Below, in pieces: positions 44,784 to 54,923 of a stretch of 64,000 bases of DNA (position 1 is the stretch's first letter; each line of letters starts with the position of its first letter). This DNA comes from Desulfosporosinus sp. FKB (lineage in GTDB: Bacteria > Bacillota > Desulfitobacteriia > Desulfitobacteriales > Desulfitobacteriaceae). Below the pieces are notes generated by a model. It worked only from the letters and a program-made list of their open reading frames with translations. It had not been told where the DNA came from and searched no databases. The position numbers were made by a program, and so were the translations under genes. The stretch spans positions 62,001 through 126,000 of the forward strand of contig NZ_NADJ01000038.1 of the NCBI RefSeq assembly GCF_002196705.1. The letters run 5' to 3'.

Positions 44784-45821
44784 TTATGCTTCGACCCGAT
44801 TTCTCCCCTTATGTTTTGCCAAATATAGTTTGTTATCAGCACATTCAATTAATTTTTCGGCATTAATCCTTGGGGCACGTGAGGAAGGTTTGATACTGCA
44901 AACACCTGAACTTGCTGTAATTTTAATCGTATATTCTCCATATGCTATTTCACTTCTTTCAACAGAACTTCTCATATGCTCAGCCATTTCAACTGCCCTT
45001 TTAAGGCCGGCACCAGGTAGGCAGATTAAGAATTCCTCACCTCCATACCTTGAAATCCAATCACTTTCCCGTTGAATACATCTTGAAAGAATATCTGCAA
45101 AGGCTTTTAAGGTATGGTCTCCTGCGACATGACCATAGGTATCATTAACATTTTTGAAAAAATCAATATCTGCAATAATAATTGATAAACTTTGGTCTGA
45201 AAGTGAGGTACTAATAATATCTACCGGCAGTTTCTGATCGATATAACGTCTGTTGTAAGTACCGGTCAAAGTATCTTTAAAAGCTAAATTACTCATCTTA
45301 TCTACTAACTTATAGATTTCAGGACAGTTTCCATTTTCAAATGTTATAGTCTCCGTTGTATTCTTCAATAATTCAAAAACAGTGTTAAATTCTCCATTCG
45401 CGGCCTGATCAACTGATGTACTTAATACTCTAACCTGGTTTCGGATAAAGTCCTTTAGTTCTTCATCCCGCAACATCATAATAATCATACCGGCAGCTAT
45501 TCTCGCTACCGGAGGAACAATTTCCAAAGGGCCGGCAATTCCAAAGGTACCAATTTTGGCACCTTCTGCTTCAATAGCAATACTAACCCCTTCTTTTACT
45601 CGACCTTTTGACTTTTCAGCCTCCTGGGCTGTAATAACAGCCGAATCTTTGTCCGAGGTTAATATTTGATAACTTCCTATATGCTTTTGACCAATCCTTA
45701 CTTGCTCTGAATCAGCAATGATTGTCCCAGTATTATCACAGACTATGACATCGAATCCGCTTTGTTTATGAATTAATTCAACAATCTTTTGGGCAACAGC
45801 ATCACTGAGCTTAATAACCAT
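44784..45821 (-). CDS. Diguanylate cyclase with CdaR-type diacid-sensor domain
   Basis: This 345-residue soluble protein begins with a sugar-diacid-recognition (Diacid_rec) domain (about 1-135: VAQKIVELIHKQSGFDVIV, GVSIAIEAEGAKIGTFGIAG) normally found on CdaR transcription factors, and ends with a GGDEF domain (about 185-340). The active-site loop SRYGGEEFLICLPG is intact and an inhibitory RxxD site (RESD) lies five residues ahead. It should make c-di-GMP in response to a sugar acid or a related ligand. This domain pairing is unusual. RBS AAGGAG precedes the ATG. Confidence 0.88.
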   Translation of the reverse strand: MVIKLSDAVAQKIVELIHKQSGFDVIVCDNTGTIIADSEQVRIGQKHIGSYQILTSDKDSAVITAQEAEKSKGRVKEGVSIAIEAEGAKIGTFGIAGPLEIVPPVARIAAGMIIMMLRDEELKDFIRNQVRVLSTSVDQAANGEFNTVFELLKNTTETITFENGNCPEIYKLVDKMSNLAFKDTLTGTYNRRYIDQKLPVDIISTSLSDQSLSIIIADIDFFKNVNDTYGHVAGDHTLKAFADILSRCIQRESDWISRYGGEEFLICLPGAGLKRAVEMAEHMRSSVERSEIAYGEYTIKITASSGVCSIKPSSRAPRINAEKLIECADNKLYLAKHKGRNRVEA

Positions 45822-46262
45822 TAAAATTTAAACTCTCCTTTTTCTTTTCAGCAGATCCTTCATTTACACTTACCATCATGAAGATAATCATGAGACTCCC
45901 ACTTCAACTACATTTTTTGATATAATTCTTCCTATGTCGACTATTTCCTTCTTTTTATTCAAATAATTTTAACTATTATTATTATGTTAAACCCTATGAA
46001 TTTACATATCCATTTTTCTTTTTCCAACACTCAGAAAGCAGCATATAATCAGAAATGTCTGCCAATATCATTAAGATATTTTGAAGGAATACTATTGGAA
46101 TTCTAGAAAAAATTAGTTGTACCTAGGAAATTGTTATTTGTACCGCAATTCCTCTTATAATTAGAGAAATAATCGCATACGCTAAATCTTAACAATTAAT
46201 TAATAAATTTCTAATGGTTTTCTAAGAATTAGCGGGTATTGTTAGTAATGAGGTGATGACCT
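45822..46262. other. Divergent intergenic region
   Basis: No gene was seen. This AT-rich DNA must hold the promoters of the GGDEF gene (minus) and the gtrA-sqdB-GT operon (plus). A stub of the palindromic repeat (GAGACTCCCACTTCAACTA) lies at 45892-45910. Confidence 0.4.
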
Positions 46263-46751
46263 TTGCTTAGTAATTTTCGGCAAGCCCTAAAACGCCAGGT
46301 TATATTGAAGAATCAATTAGTGCAATTTATTTTTGTCGGCAGTCTTAATGCTGTCATTGATCTAGGTTTTTTAGATATTTCATTACTGCTTTACCCTACT
46401 AATAACCCCACCTTACTCATAATCTTTAATACAGCGGCCTATCTTTTAGCGATCATGAACAGTTATATATGGAATTCACGTTTTGCTTTCCGGAATCATG
46501 CACAAAAGAATCTACGCGAAAAAATCTATTTTTTTCTTCAAGCAGGAGTAAGTCTGATCATTAGTAATTTTGTATTTTTAGAAGGTATTCATTTTTTGAC
46601 TCTTTGCCGATTCTCCTTGTGGTTTATTCAAAGCATCTCTAAAATACTGGCGATGGTCACACCTTCTATGGTAAGTTTTCTATTCATGAAATATTTCGTA
46701 TTCAGGAGAAAAGAACAGCTTAGCAGCCCTGAAGGACTGACAAATTCATAA
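46263..46751 (+). CDS. GtrA-family membrane protein
   Basis: This 162-residue protein has four hydrophobic helices and matches GtrA, with QLVQFIFVGSLNAVIDLGFL at the start and NSYIWNSRFAFR between helices 2 and 3. GtrA proteins help move lipid-linked sugars across the membrane. The start is TTG 46263 behind GAGGTGATG. It is first of three plus-strand genes with a SqdB-like enzyme and a glycosyltransferase, and may flip or place the glycolipid product. Confidence 0.88.
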   Translation: MLSNFRQALKRQVILKNQLVQFIFVGSLNAVIDLGFLDISLLLYPTNNPTLLIIFNTAAYLLAIMNSYIWNSRFAFRNHAQKNLREKIYFFLQAGVSLIISNFVFLEGIHFLTLCRFSLWFIQSISKILAMVTPSMVSFLFMKYFVFRRKEQLSSPEGLTNS

Positions 46752-46818
46752 TTTACTCGCGTTCATCATTTGTCAGTTTCTTCAAACCTTGGAAGGTAAA
46801 GATTAAATATAGAAATGA

Positions 46819-47976
<1,158 letters not shown>

Positions 47977-47988
47977 CTGGAGATAGTT

Positions 47989-49122
47989 ATGAAAATTGCT
48001 ATTATTACTGAAACATTTTTACCGTCAACTGATGGTGTTGTAACCCGCCTTTGTGCCACAATTGAGTGGCTCCAAAAAAACGGACACGAAGTGCTTATTA
48101 TCGCTCCGGACTTAGGCATTCGCAAATTCGAGAACGCTATGATTCGAGGGGTCCCTGCCCATACGTTGTTCTTTTATCGAGATCGAAAATTCTCTCTGCC
48201 CACATCCAGCGTGAAAAAGTACTTACAGGAATTTTGCCCCAATGTTGTTCACGTTGTCAACCCAGCCCTATTGGGATTATCTGGGGTATATTATTGTCAC
48301 CATCTGGGGTTACCGCTTGTTGCCTCCTATCATACTAACATCCCTCAATACGCCAATTATTACCATTTCTCTTTTCTTCTACCGCTATTGTGGCAATATT
48401 TTCGAGCCTTACATAATCAAGCGGATATAAACTTATGCACTTCGGAAGCTGTTAGACATGAATTAGCAAGCCGGGGATTTAAAAATCTCTATGTATGGAA
48501 ACGCGGTGTTGAGCTCCATCAATTCAGCCCCCAAAATTATGATCAAGAGATGAGAGAATTTTTAACAAAGGGACACGCCCAGAAAACACTCCTTTTATAT
48601 GTTGGAAGGCTGGCAGCAGAAAAGGGTATTGAAAAAATCAGGACCATTTTGGAATCATCTTCAGATTTTTGTCTTGCTCTTATCGGTGACGGACCGCATA
48701 GGGAACGTTTAGAAAACTACTTCAAAGGGAGCCAGTGCCTATTTACAGGTTTTTTACATGGTAAGGAACTGGCAAAAGCCTACGCTTCAGCGGATATTTT
48801 TGTCTTTCCCTCCATTACGGAAACCTTAGGATTAGTTATTTTGGAGGCAATGGCTTCAGGACTCCCGATAGTCGCAGCGCGAACCGGACCAAGCTCTGAA
48901 CAAATCGCTGACGGCATGACAGGATTGCTTTATTCTCCTGATAATCTCCAAAGCCTTATAGACGCAGTCTCAAAATTAAAGGAAAAATCCATACGTCAGG
49001 AAATTGCCAATAATGCATACAAGGAAGCCAGTAAGCTTGGGTGGGACGAGTCTTCACAACAACTCTTAGAGTTTTATAAGCAAGCCTGTAAGGAAACGGA
49101 AAGCAAGACCCCTGGAACTTAG
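47989..49122 (+). CDS. GT4 glycosyltransferase, SqdX-like (sulfoquinovosyl transferase candidate)
   Basis: This 377-residue GT4-fold enzyme carries ITETFLPSTDGVVTRL near the N-terminus, ASYHTNIPQYANYYHFS, NLCTSEAVRHELASRG and WKRGVELHQFSP, patterns shared with SqdX/SQD2, and the nucleotide-sugar E-x7-E motif (SITETLGLVILEAMASG). It probably transfers sulfoquinovose to diacylglycerol. It overlaps the converging DUF998 gene by four bases at the stop codons. Another alpha-glycosyl transfer to diacylglycerol remains possible. Confidence 0.85.
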   Translation: MKIAIITETFLPSTDGVVTRLCATIEWLQKNGHEVLIIAPDLGIRKFENAMIRGVPAHTLFFYRDRKFSLPTSSVKKYLQEFCPNVVHVVNPALLGLSGVYYCHHLGLPLVASYHTNIPQYANYYHFSFLLPLLWQYFRALHNQADINLCTSEAVRHELASRGFKNLYVWKRGVELHQFSPQNYDQEMREFLTKGHAQKTLLLYVGRLAAEKGIEKIRTILESSSDFCLALIGDGPHRERLENYFKGSQCLFTGFLHGKELAKAYASADIFVFPSITETLGLVILEAMASGLPIVAARTGPSSEQIADGMTGLLYSPDNLQSLIDAVSKLKEKSIRQEIANNAYKEASKLGWDESSQQLLEFYKQACKETESKTPGT

Positions 49123-49799
49123 GAACTGATAAGCCAAAATGCCATGCGAATTAGCCAGTAAACGGAACTAATCTGTATTGATCGCTCAACGAGACCGGTA
49201 TAGTTAAGAAATACGAAGCAGATGCGAGGCATTTTTATGTGCAATTTATATGATAAGTCCCCTAGATAACCTAAGAATAGGATCAATCCTAAACTTAATT
49301 CTAAAATTGCTATAGTTTGACTCATCCCAGGAAGGTAAGGATTACTTGCATCATTATGACTAGTACTATTATATAAAGTGCAAGAAAAGCACATTAAACA
49401 TAATATCGACGCGATTAATCCAATCGTTGTAGAAATTGTATGGATAGCACCCTTTAATGAAAAAGGTTTACATTTCAAATCCACTTTGAAGAAACCACTT
49501 ACTAGACCACAGATACCCCAAACGGCCATGAGAATAAGTCCTATCTCATTAATTCTATCCCTGTTTACCAAAATTTGACGCAGACTTGAGCTTATCCCTA
49601 AAATGGATAATCCATAAATAATAAAACTGCTTGCAGCAATTTTTCCGTATTTTCCAACTGCATATTCACTAATATAACGGTTGACTGGATTATAGTCTGG
49701 ACGTAATTTATGCATACTTATAATAATAGCTATAAAATATACTAAACCAAGTTCTGAAACTACAGAAATGGCTTTAACGTTTCCTAGAAAAGATGTCAC
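49119..49799 (-). CDS. DUF998 membrane protein
   Basis: This 226-residue protein has about six hydrophobic helices and the DUF998 opening (LRPDYNPVNRYISEYAVGKYG after helix 1). DUF998 proteins are uncharacterised. The start appears to be GTG 49799 after GGGAGAGC. It converges on the sulfolipid operon and shares four bases with its last gene. No function is assigned. Confidence 0.8.
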   Translation of the reverse strand: MTSFLGNVKAISVVSELGLVYFIAIIISMHKLRPDYNPVNRYISEYAVGKYGKIAASSFIIYGLSILGISSSLRQILVNRDRINEIGLILMAVWGICGLVSGFFKVDLKCKPFSLKGAIHTISTTIGLIASILCLMCFSCTLYNSTSHNDASNPYLPGMSQTIAILELSLGLILFLGYLGDLSYKLHIKMPRICFVFLNYTGLVERSIQISSVYWLIRMAFWLISS

Positions 49800-49875
49800 C
49801 TTTAGCTCTCCCTCATGTATACTTCTATTTATACTCTAATTATTGACGATTTCAGCTTCAGGTCGATGAACAAAT

Positions 49876-49904
49876 AACTAGACTGCTATGACAGCAGTCT
49901 AGTT
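49876..49904. terminator. Hairpin downstream of the YjcZ-like genes
   Basis: A perfect 12-bp stem (AACTAGACTGCT and complement) has a T-run on the plus side and ATTTG on the minus side. It lies 37 bases past the stop at 49941 and probably ends the YjcZ-like transcript. Confidence 0.7.
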
Positions 49905-49940
49905 TTATTCACAAGAATTATGCGTATTTTCCCCAAGCAA

Positions 49941-50075
49941 TTAGAAAATTACACCCAAGGCGATCAGAATTAGAATGGCAATCGCAATAATTCCCGCTCC
50001 TACACAGTTTCCGCCGCCACAAGCGCCAAAGCCTCCGCAGCCGTATCCGTAGCCTACGCCTCCATAACCGTACAT
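49941..50075 (-). CDS. YjcZ-like small hydrophobic protein (44 residues)
   Basis: The start ATG 50075 lies 10 bases after AAAGGAG. The 44-residue product has a Gly/Tyr/Cys-rich head (MYGYGGVGYGYGCGGFG) and a hydrophobic tail (GIIAIAILILIALGVIF) with the usual YjcZ form. Such proteins are made during sporulation in Bacillus and Clostridia; their function is unknown. It is followed by a terminator and lies 26 bases downstream of a second similar gene. Confidence 0.8.
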   Translation of the reverse strand: MYGYGGVGYGYGCGGFGACGGGNCVGAGIIAIAILILIALGVIF

Positions 50076-50101
50076 ACTTTCAATCTCCTTTCTTTGTTTA
50101 G

Positions 50102-50209
50102 TTAGAATACAATTCCCATAGCGATTAATAATAAGATAATAACGACAACAATTCCGATTCCTGCTCCCCAACCTGCTCCGCCAGCAACAGCTGCTCCTCC
50201 AAAAGCCAT
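50102..50209 (-). CDS. YjcZ-like small hydrophobic protein (35 residues)
   Basis: ATG 50209 is preceded by AAGGGGG. The 35-residue product has a Gly/Ala-rich head (MAFGGAAVAGGAGWG) and a membrane tail ending LLLIAMGIVF, closely similar in form to the protein at 49941. The two tail ends (IALGVIF and IAMGIVF) suggest tandem duplication. The small size and lack of other signals leave function open. Confidence 0.78.
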   Translation of the reverse strand: MAFGGAAVAGGAGWGAGIGIVVVIILLLIAMGIVF

Positions 50210-50412
50210 ATTTATTTCCCCCTTTCTTAAAGCCTAAACCAATATATGTAATAATGACAATTTTTTCCACATATTTCACAATAATTTACCTGTCTTTTAT
50301 TTCTTTCTGCATCCATTGAATTTTTGCTCCAATGGTTAAAGGGATTTAAGTTTGGATATTCCTATATTAGATTTGATTATTTAATTCACGGTTACAGGAA
50401 GGAGTGATAGGT

Positions 50413-50589
50413 ATGGACTTTGCAACTTGTTCAAAATGTCTATACGGGCAAACGAATATTTGTGATGCATTTATGCTTCACCAGTTTCAAAGCGGCAATG
50501 GCGTTACGGATATAACTTGGCAGGGCGGCGGGTGCCCTTTTTATAATCAAAGACAAATAAAGGTCTTTCCATCGATCATTAGTGACTAA
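50413..50589 (+). CDS. Small Cys-containing protein (58 residues)
   Basis: ATG 50413 lies 8 bases after AAGGAGTGA. The 58-residue product is not recognised. It holds two pairs of nearby cysteines, CSKCLYGQTNIC and one later in GGGCPFY, arranged like a small metal-binding or redox motif. It is the only plus-strand gene in this stretch, and the hairpin at 50788 could serve as its terminator. Confidence 0.55.
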   Translation: MDFATCSKCLYGQTNICDAFMLHQFQSGNGVTDITWQGGGCPFYNQRQIKVFPSIISD

Positions 50590-50787
50590 ACCATCAATGT
50601 TCGCTATCAAAGGCGATGTCCTAAAATGCGGAATATGTATGATTAAAGCAGCTGCTCTACTCTATGATTGATTTCTTAATAAATTCTTGACACAAATAAG
50701 ATATCATTGCGAAAACTTTATAGTATCCTAGTTACAGAGGATATTTTAAAGACAAAAATAAGTAAAAACCAATTACATGAAAAGACT

Positions 50788-50818
50788 AAAAAGTCGCCTT
50801 GCTGTAGGGCGACTTTTT
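50788..50818. terminator. Bidirectional terminator
   Basis: An 11-bp stem (AAAAAGTCGCC and complement) has A-run and T-run flanks. It can end transcription of the small gene at 50413 and of the DUF1657 gene at 50900. Confidence 0.82.
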
Positions 50819-50845
50819 ATGTGTCTCGATTTTTATTTTTTATCC

Positions 50846-50886
50846 AATCGTAGACTCCCACTTCAAGCGGGAGTGGTTACCATACC
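50846..50886 (-). repeat. Palindromic repeat, right-end fragment
   Basis: Read on the minus strand it gives GGTATGGTAACCACTCCCG, then a CTTGAAGTGGGAGTCTACG segment, the same block as at 35010 and at the right end of the 54924 copy. Confidence 0.7.
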
Positions 50887-50899
50887 TGGCCTTTTTCCA

Positions 50900-51109
50900 C
50901 TAACTCAAAGGTTTATTCATACTGTTATTCTGAGTTACATAGGCCAACCTACCCCTAAGCAGAGCAACATGACGCTCCATGTCGGAAGACATTTCCTTAA
51001 ACATTTGCTTCGCTGTTTCATCCAAGGTCGACGCTGAAAAAGTTTCATAGGTTCCAAGAGCTGATTGAGCAGCGGCTACTGCTTTTTCTAAATCTGCTTG
51101 AACAGTCAA
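50900..51109 (-). CDS. DUF1657 family protein
   Basis: This 69-residue protein matches DUF1657 (MTVQADLEKAVAAAQSALGT, FSASTLDETAKQMF). These small helical proteins occur in spore-forming Firmicutes and often lie beside SpoVA-type genes; none is seen here. The start is TTG 51109 after TAGGAGG. The function is unknown. Confidence 0.8.
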   Translation of the reverse strand: MTVQADLEKAVAAAQSALGTYETFSASTLDETAKQMFKEMSSDMERHVALLRGRLAYVTQNNSMNKPLS

Positions 51110-51216
51110 ATTGATCCCTCCTAAGTGTTTAAACTTAGTATGTGCATTATTCCTAATACTAATCAGCTATAGTCTACTCCTCGTGAACAAAGAATGATTC
51201 ATTAAAATCAAATGCC

Positions 51217-51471
51217 TTAACTACCCGAAATTAACATTATTGCTTCATCGAGAGCACGAAGATATGCTAATGGCAGGTCAGGAATTGTTGCTCCGATTTC
51301 CTTAAAGGCGATCAGATGGGCTTCTAAAGATTGTGCATTCTGTGGGTAACAAGAATCTGCCAATTGATTGAGATACTTTGCCTCAGAAGTATAGCCATTT
51401 TGACTGAGATAATCATAAAGAAGCAGAGCCAATTTGAAGATGTCACTTTGAGATCTTATAGATAATGCCAT
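51217..51471 (-). CDS. Uncharacterised small helical protein
   Basis: This 84-residue protein is not recognised. It is predicted to be mainly helical with no membrane segment (SDIFKLALLLYDYLSQNGYT; YLRALDEAIMLISGS). It lies next to a DUF1657 gene on the same strand, and both may belong to spore-related accessory genes. The ATG at 51471 follows GGGAGG. Confidence 0.55.
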   Translation of the reverse strand: MALSIRSQSDIFKLALLLYDYLSQNGYTSEAKYLNQLADSCYPQNAQSLEAHLIAFKEIGATIPDLPLAYLRALDEAIMLISGS

Positions 51472-51572
51472 TTACAAGCCTCCCATTCTCCAAATTATCC
51501 TAAACGGTTAGTTCTTTAATATAATTTACAAATTCCCGTTTCCCATAGTTTTCAGCCTTTAATCATTATATA

Positions 51573-51603
51573 AAAAGGACTGGAGTATATCACCATCCAG
51601 CCC
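51573..51603 (-). terminator. Terminator of the A-type flavoprotein gene
   Basis: An 8-bp stem (GGACTGGA with TCCAGCCC) is followed on the minus strand by a T-run, 34 bases past the stop at 51637. Confidence 0.72.
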
Positions 51604-51636
51604 CAAAACAGAAACGAATTTCCGATTAAGATCTAC

Positions 51637-52797
51637 TTAAAGAGTCATTTCAATCTTTTTAGTTATCTCGGTTAACTGATCAGGATCAGGAATATACTGG
51701 ATTCTTATTTGCTCCAAGAGGTCAAAATTCATACTCTTCAATACCTCTTCAACCATGCCAACACTTTGGCCTCCCCAGCCATAAGAACCAAAAGCTAAAC
51801 CAACCCGTTTTTTAGGAGCTAAACCTTTTAAATACGTTAAAAAAGCAGCTACAGTGGGAAGCATGTTATTATTCAGGGTAGGTGAGCCTACACATATATA
51901 TTTAGCAGTAAGAACATCTGTCATAATGTCAGAGATATGATTAGTTCTTAAATTCCTCATTTTGGTGTTGATACCTTTCTTCTCCATAGCGTCCTGTATC
52001 GCATAAGCTATCATCTCTGTTGAATTCCACATTGTATCATATACTATTACTGCCTTATTATCGGTCTGATCCGTAGACCATTTACGATATTCACTTAGGA
52101 TATCCTTTATTTTCGAACGCCATATTACTCCATGGCTTGGAGCAATGGTATTAATCTCTAGAGCAGAAACCAATTCTAAGGCTTTTTGAACTTGATTGCC
52201 ATAAGGCAGAACAATATTGGCATAGTATTTTGCAGCTTCTTCCATAACAATATCCGCCGGGAGCTGGTCGTCAAAACGTTCTGATGTAGCAATATGTTGC
52301 CCAAAGGCATCATTGGAAAATAATAGTTTATCCTCCGGTAAATAGCAAACCATGTTGTCCGGCCAATGAACCATAGGAGTATGGATAAAGGTCAGACTTC
52401 GTTTTCCCAAACTTAGGGTTGTTCCGGATTTCATAACATTATAATTCCAGTTACCTTTATAGTGGGCTTTTAGGCCTTTCTCTCCGTTTAATGAGGTATA
52501 AATTTGAGCTTGCGGAGCTGCTTTCATTAAACGAGGGAGTCCACCGGAATGATCCATCTCCACATGATTAGACACAATATAATCTATTTTAGAAGGGTCA
52601 ACAACTTCAGAGATTCGTGCTAACATTTCATCATATAAATAATGCTTAACCGTATCGATGAGGGTTACTTTTTCATCAATAATCAGGTATGCATTATATG
52701 TAGTACCCCTTGGAATTAAATATCCGTGAAAATTTCGAATATCCCAGTCGATTCCCCCAACCCAATAGACGTTTTCTGCGATTTGGACAGGTTTCAT
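51637..52797 (-). CDS. A-type flavoprotein (FprA/flavodiiron-type oxygen or NO reductase)
   Basis: This 386-residue protein has an N-terminal metallo-beta-lactamase domain with the diiron ligands in SNHVEMDHSGGL and further histidines (HTPMVHWPDNM, DAFGQHIA), and a C-terminal flavodoxin domain (VIVYDTMWNSTEMIAYAI; LAFGSYGWGGQSVGM). FprA proteins reduce oxygen or NO to protect anaerobes. RBS GAGGTG precedes the ATG. Confidence 0.94.
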   Translation of the reverse strand: MKPVQIAENVYWVGGIDWDIRNFHGYLIPRGTTYNAYLIIDEKVTLIDTVKHYLYDEMLARISEVVDPSKIDYIVSNHVEMDHSGGLPRLMKAAPQAQIYTSLNGEKGLKAHYKGNWNYNVMKSGTTLSLGKRSLTFIHTPMVHWPDNMVCYLPEDKLLFSNDAFGQHIATSERFDDQLPADIVMEEAAKYYANIVLPYGNQVQKALELVSALEINTIAPSHGVIWRSKIKDILSEYRKWSTDQTDNKAVIVYDTMWNSTEMIAYAIQDAMEKKGINTKMRNLRTNHISDIMTDVLTAKYICVGSPTLNNNMLPTVAAFLTYLKGLAPKKRVGLAFGSYGWGGQSVGMVEEVLKSMNFDLLEQIRIQYIPDPDQLTEITKKIEMTL

Positions 52798-53121
52798 TTT
52801 AACACCTCATTCAAAATTTAATTTAATTTAATTCAGAAAAACCTGACAAGAAATAAAGGTCAACGTAATACACTTTAAAATCGAAGCAAGTAATTCAAGA
52901 AACATTCAAGGAACTGTTGATTGAAATTTCGAGGGCACTAAGCTAATTTATAATAATTATTATATCATATTAGGTTTATAATTCAAGAGGTACCCTTGAT
53001 TATTTGATTTTATTACTATTTTCAATTTCGGTCTATTTCATCCCCCCAAATTTCTTAATCAAATTGCACCTAAAATGAATCACAGTAATAATTAGAGGAC
53101 TGAAATTAAACGAAACAGAAA
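52798..53121. other. Intergenic region upstream of the flavoprotein
   Basis: Nothing resembling a gene was found. AT-rich DNA near 52950-52980 probably includes the flavoprotein promoter. A hairpin-terminator follows at 53122. Confidence 0.4.
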
Positions 53122-53154
53122 AAGGCCGGATTTCAGTTAAGATAATCCGGCCTT
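53122..53154 (-). terminator. Terminator of the CheW/chemoreceptor operon
   Basis: A perfect 11-bp stem (AAGGCCGGATT and complement) is followed by TTTTTC on the minus strand. It lies 90 bases past the receptor stop at 53244. Confidence 0.88.
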
Positions 53155-53243
53155 AACGTTACTATCGTCTATTATTTGGTCAACATTTCAGATATAGAGT
53201 TCAACCTTTTTTAGTTATAACTCTGCCTTTGCTTACCTATAAG

Positions 53244-54389
53244 TTATAAAGTCTTAGCTATATTGCTCAATTCTGTTGACATTGATGTTATTTCCTCAAT
53301 ACTCGCAGTAATTTCTTCTGAAGCTGCCGCTTGTCCCTGACTGGCGTCCAGGGATTGATTGCTTTTTTGACTAGCTTCCTCAACTTTGGTCTTAATCGTT
53401 TCTGTCAGTTGCTTAATTTTCGGTACAGTACTTTTGGATTGTGCAGAAAGCTTCCTGATCTCTTCGGCGACCACTCCGAAACCTCGCCCCGCGTCACCCG
53501 CCCTGGCGGCCTCGATAGCAGCGTTTAAACCTAACATTTTAGTTTCATCTGCTATTTCTTTGATAAAATCAGACACTTCATTGATTTTTTCCGATATATC
53601 AATAATCTCTTTAATGTGAGAATTCAGATCTTCTTCGTTAGAATGAATCTGGGTTGCCGATGCCGATAACTCCTCGATAGCCGCTGCAATTCCTGTCAGA
53701 CTGCTTTCAAGATTACTGGACATTTCACGAAGTGTAAAGGCCGTTTTCTTTGGTGTGACAATCCCTATCGTTGCCACAATGTCCCCCTCATCATCTGTAA
53801 GTGGAAAATTCGCAATATGGAGCGGCATGCCAAATCGCGAAGCATCGATCTCATCAATAATGGGTTGTTTTGTTTTTATCACGTGATAAGCTATGTCATC
53901 ATCCGTTAAATCATTGCCAACTTTAACAGATGGCAGATCAAATTTTTGCGAAGATTGGGCATAAGCGATTTTCGTTAAATCAGACATGTATAAAAAAGCC
54001 CCTTCAAGAAACATTTCTGCTAAAATCGGAGCGAAATCATCAAAGGCGGCAGCAACAGGATGCAATTTGGGAATGGTTATAGAAAATGCACCTACTGCAT
54101 CGCCATTGTTATCAAGTACAGGGATGGAAATAATGGAGACTCTTTTCCCATAGACTGTTCGCGGAATGTTATGGATTAAAACTTCTTTTTGGCGGATCGC
54201 CTGCATTGTTGTTGAATTGTCGTTTAATTTGTTACCGACTTTAATGGCCTCAATTGAGAACGATGATGATGCTTTCACCCATACAAAAGTGTCTCTTTCC
54301 ACGATACTGAATATAACCCCGCCCGGGATAAAATTCGTTAACAGCTCAGCTAATACCTTACACGACTCTAATTCTGATAATGCAATCAT
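53244..54389 (-). CDS. Soluble methyl-accepting chemotaxis protein with duplicated sensor
   Basis: ATG 54389 lies 8 bases after GAGGAG, giving 381 residues; a GTG at 54398 is the alternative. There is no membrane helix. Residues about 15-105 and 125-210 look like two copies of one sensor fold (each has a xKVGNxLxD block, then an ISIPV or NFPL core, then GxxxGxFSIxxPK or GIVTPK). The C-terminal signalling helix has [20 protein letters not shown] and [14 protein letters not shown]. It lies directly after CheW, with which it would form a signalling complex for a cytoplasmic cue. Confidence 0.9.
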   Translation of the reverse strand: MIALSELESCKVLAELLTNFIPGGVIFSIVERDTFVWVKASSSFSIEAIKVGNKLNDNSTTMQAIRQKEVLIHNIPRTVYGKRVSIISIPVLDNNGDAVGAFSITIPKLHPVAAAFDDFAPILAEMFLEGAFLYMSDLTKIAYAQSSQKFDLPSVKVGNDLTDDDIAYHVIKTKQPIIDEIDASRFGMPLHIANFPLTDDEGDIVATIGIVTPKKTAFTLREMSSNLESSLTGIAAAIEELSASATQIHSNEEDLNSHIKEIIDISEKINEVSDFIKEIADETKMLGLNAAIEAARAGDAGRGFGVVAEEIRKLSAQSKSTVPKIKQLTETIKTKVEEASQKSNQSLDASQGQAAASEEITASIEEITSMSTELSNIAKTL

Positions 54390-54394
54390 GCCTA

Positions 54395-54847
54395 TCACTC
54401 CTCATTATGCCATTTTGTGACTAATTCTTCTTTGAGTTTAGTGCTGTTTAGTATAAGAACTATGCGGTTATCAATTCGAGCGATGGCTTCAACGCTGTTA
54501 CAAGCCAGAGAAAATATCTCAGTACTTAGTTTTTCAAAAGCTTGTTCTTCAAGCTTAATAACTTCCGAGACGTCATCAACAATGATTCCCAATAAAATTC
54601 CTTTCAAATCAAGGACAAGCAAACGGCTATCAAGGCCTCGTTCGGTCTGCTTAAAACTGAACCTTTTTTTTAAATCAAGAATGGGAATTACTTTTCCTCG
54701 TAAATCGATAACGCCTTCCATGAATGGTGGCATATCAGGCATTCTTTTGATTCTCTCCGGGATACGGATAATTTCCTGGGCGTAAGCAATCTCAATACCA
54801 TATTCGTCTTCTCCCAAGGTAAAAACAACCAATTCTAAAGAACTCAT
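54395..54847 (-). CDS. cheW: CheW coupling protein
   Basis: This 150-residue protein has the CheW layout ([51 protein letters not shown]). It links chemoreceptors to CheA. Here it is encoded directly upstream of a soluble receptor, with only 5 bases between the CheW stop and the receptor ATG. No cheA or other che gene is in the window. RBS AAAGGAGG precedes the ATG. Confidence 0.94.
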   Translation of the reverse strand: MSSLELVVFTLGEDEYGIEIAYAQEIIRIPERIKRMPDMPPFMEGVIDLRGKVIPILDLKKRFSFKQTERGLDSRLLVLDLKGILLGIIVDDVSEVIKLEEQAFEKLSTEIFSLACNSVEAIARIDNRIVLILNSTKLKEELVTKWHNEE

Positions 54848-54923
54848 ATTAAAACCTCCTTTCTTTCGCTTAACTCTATGGATTATGGTAAAGATCGTTT
54901 TATTTAGGTAAAGACATCAGGAA

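Noticed and set aside
50777-51037. Plus-strand frame of 86 codons
   Set aside because: It starts inside a terminator, crosses a repeat fragment and runs against the DUF1657 gene.
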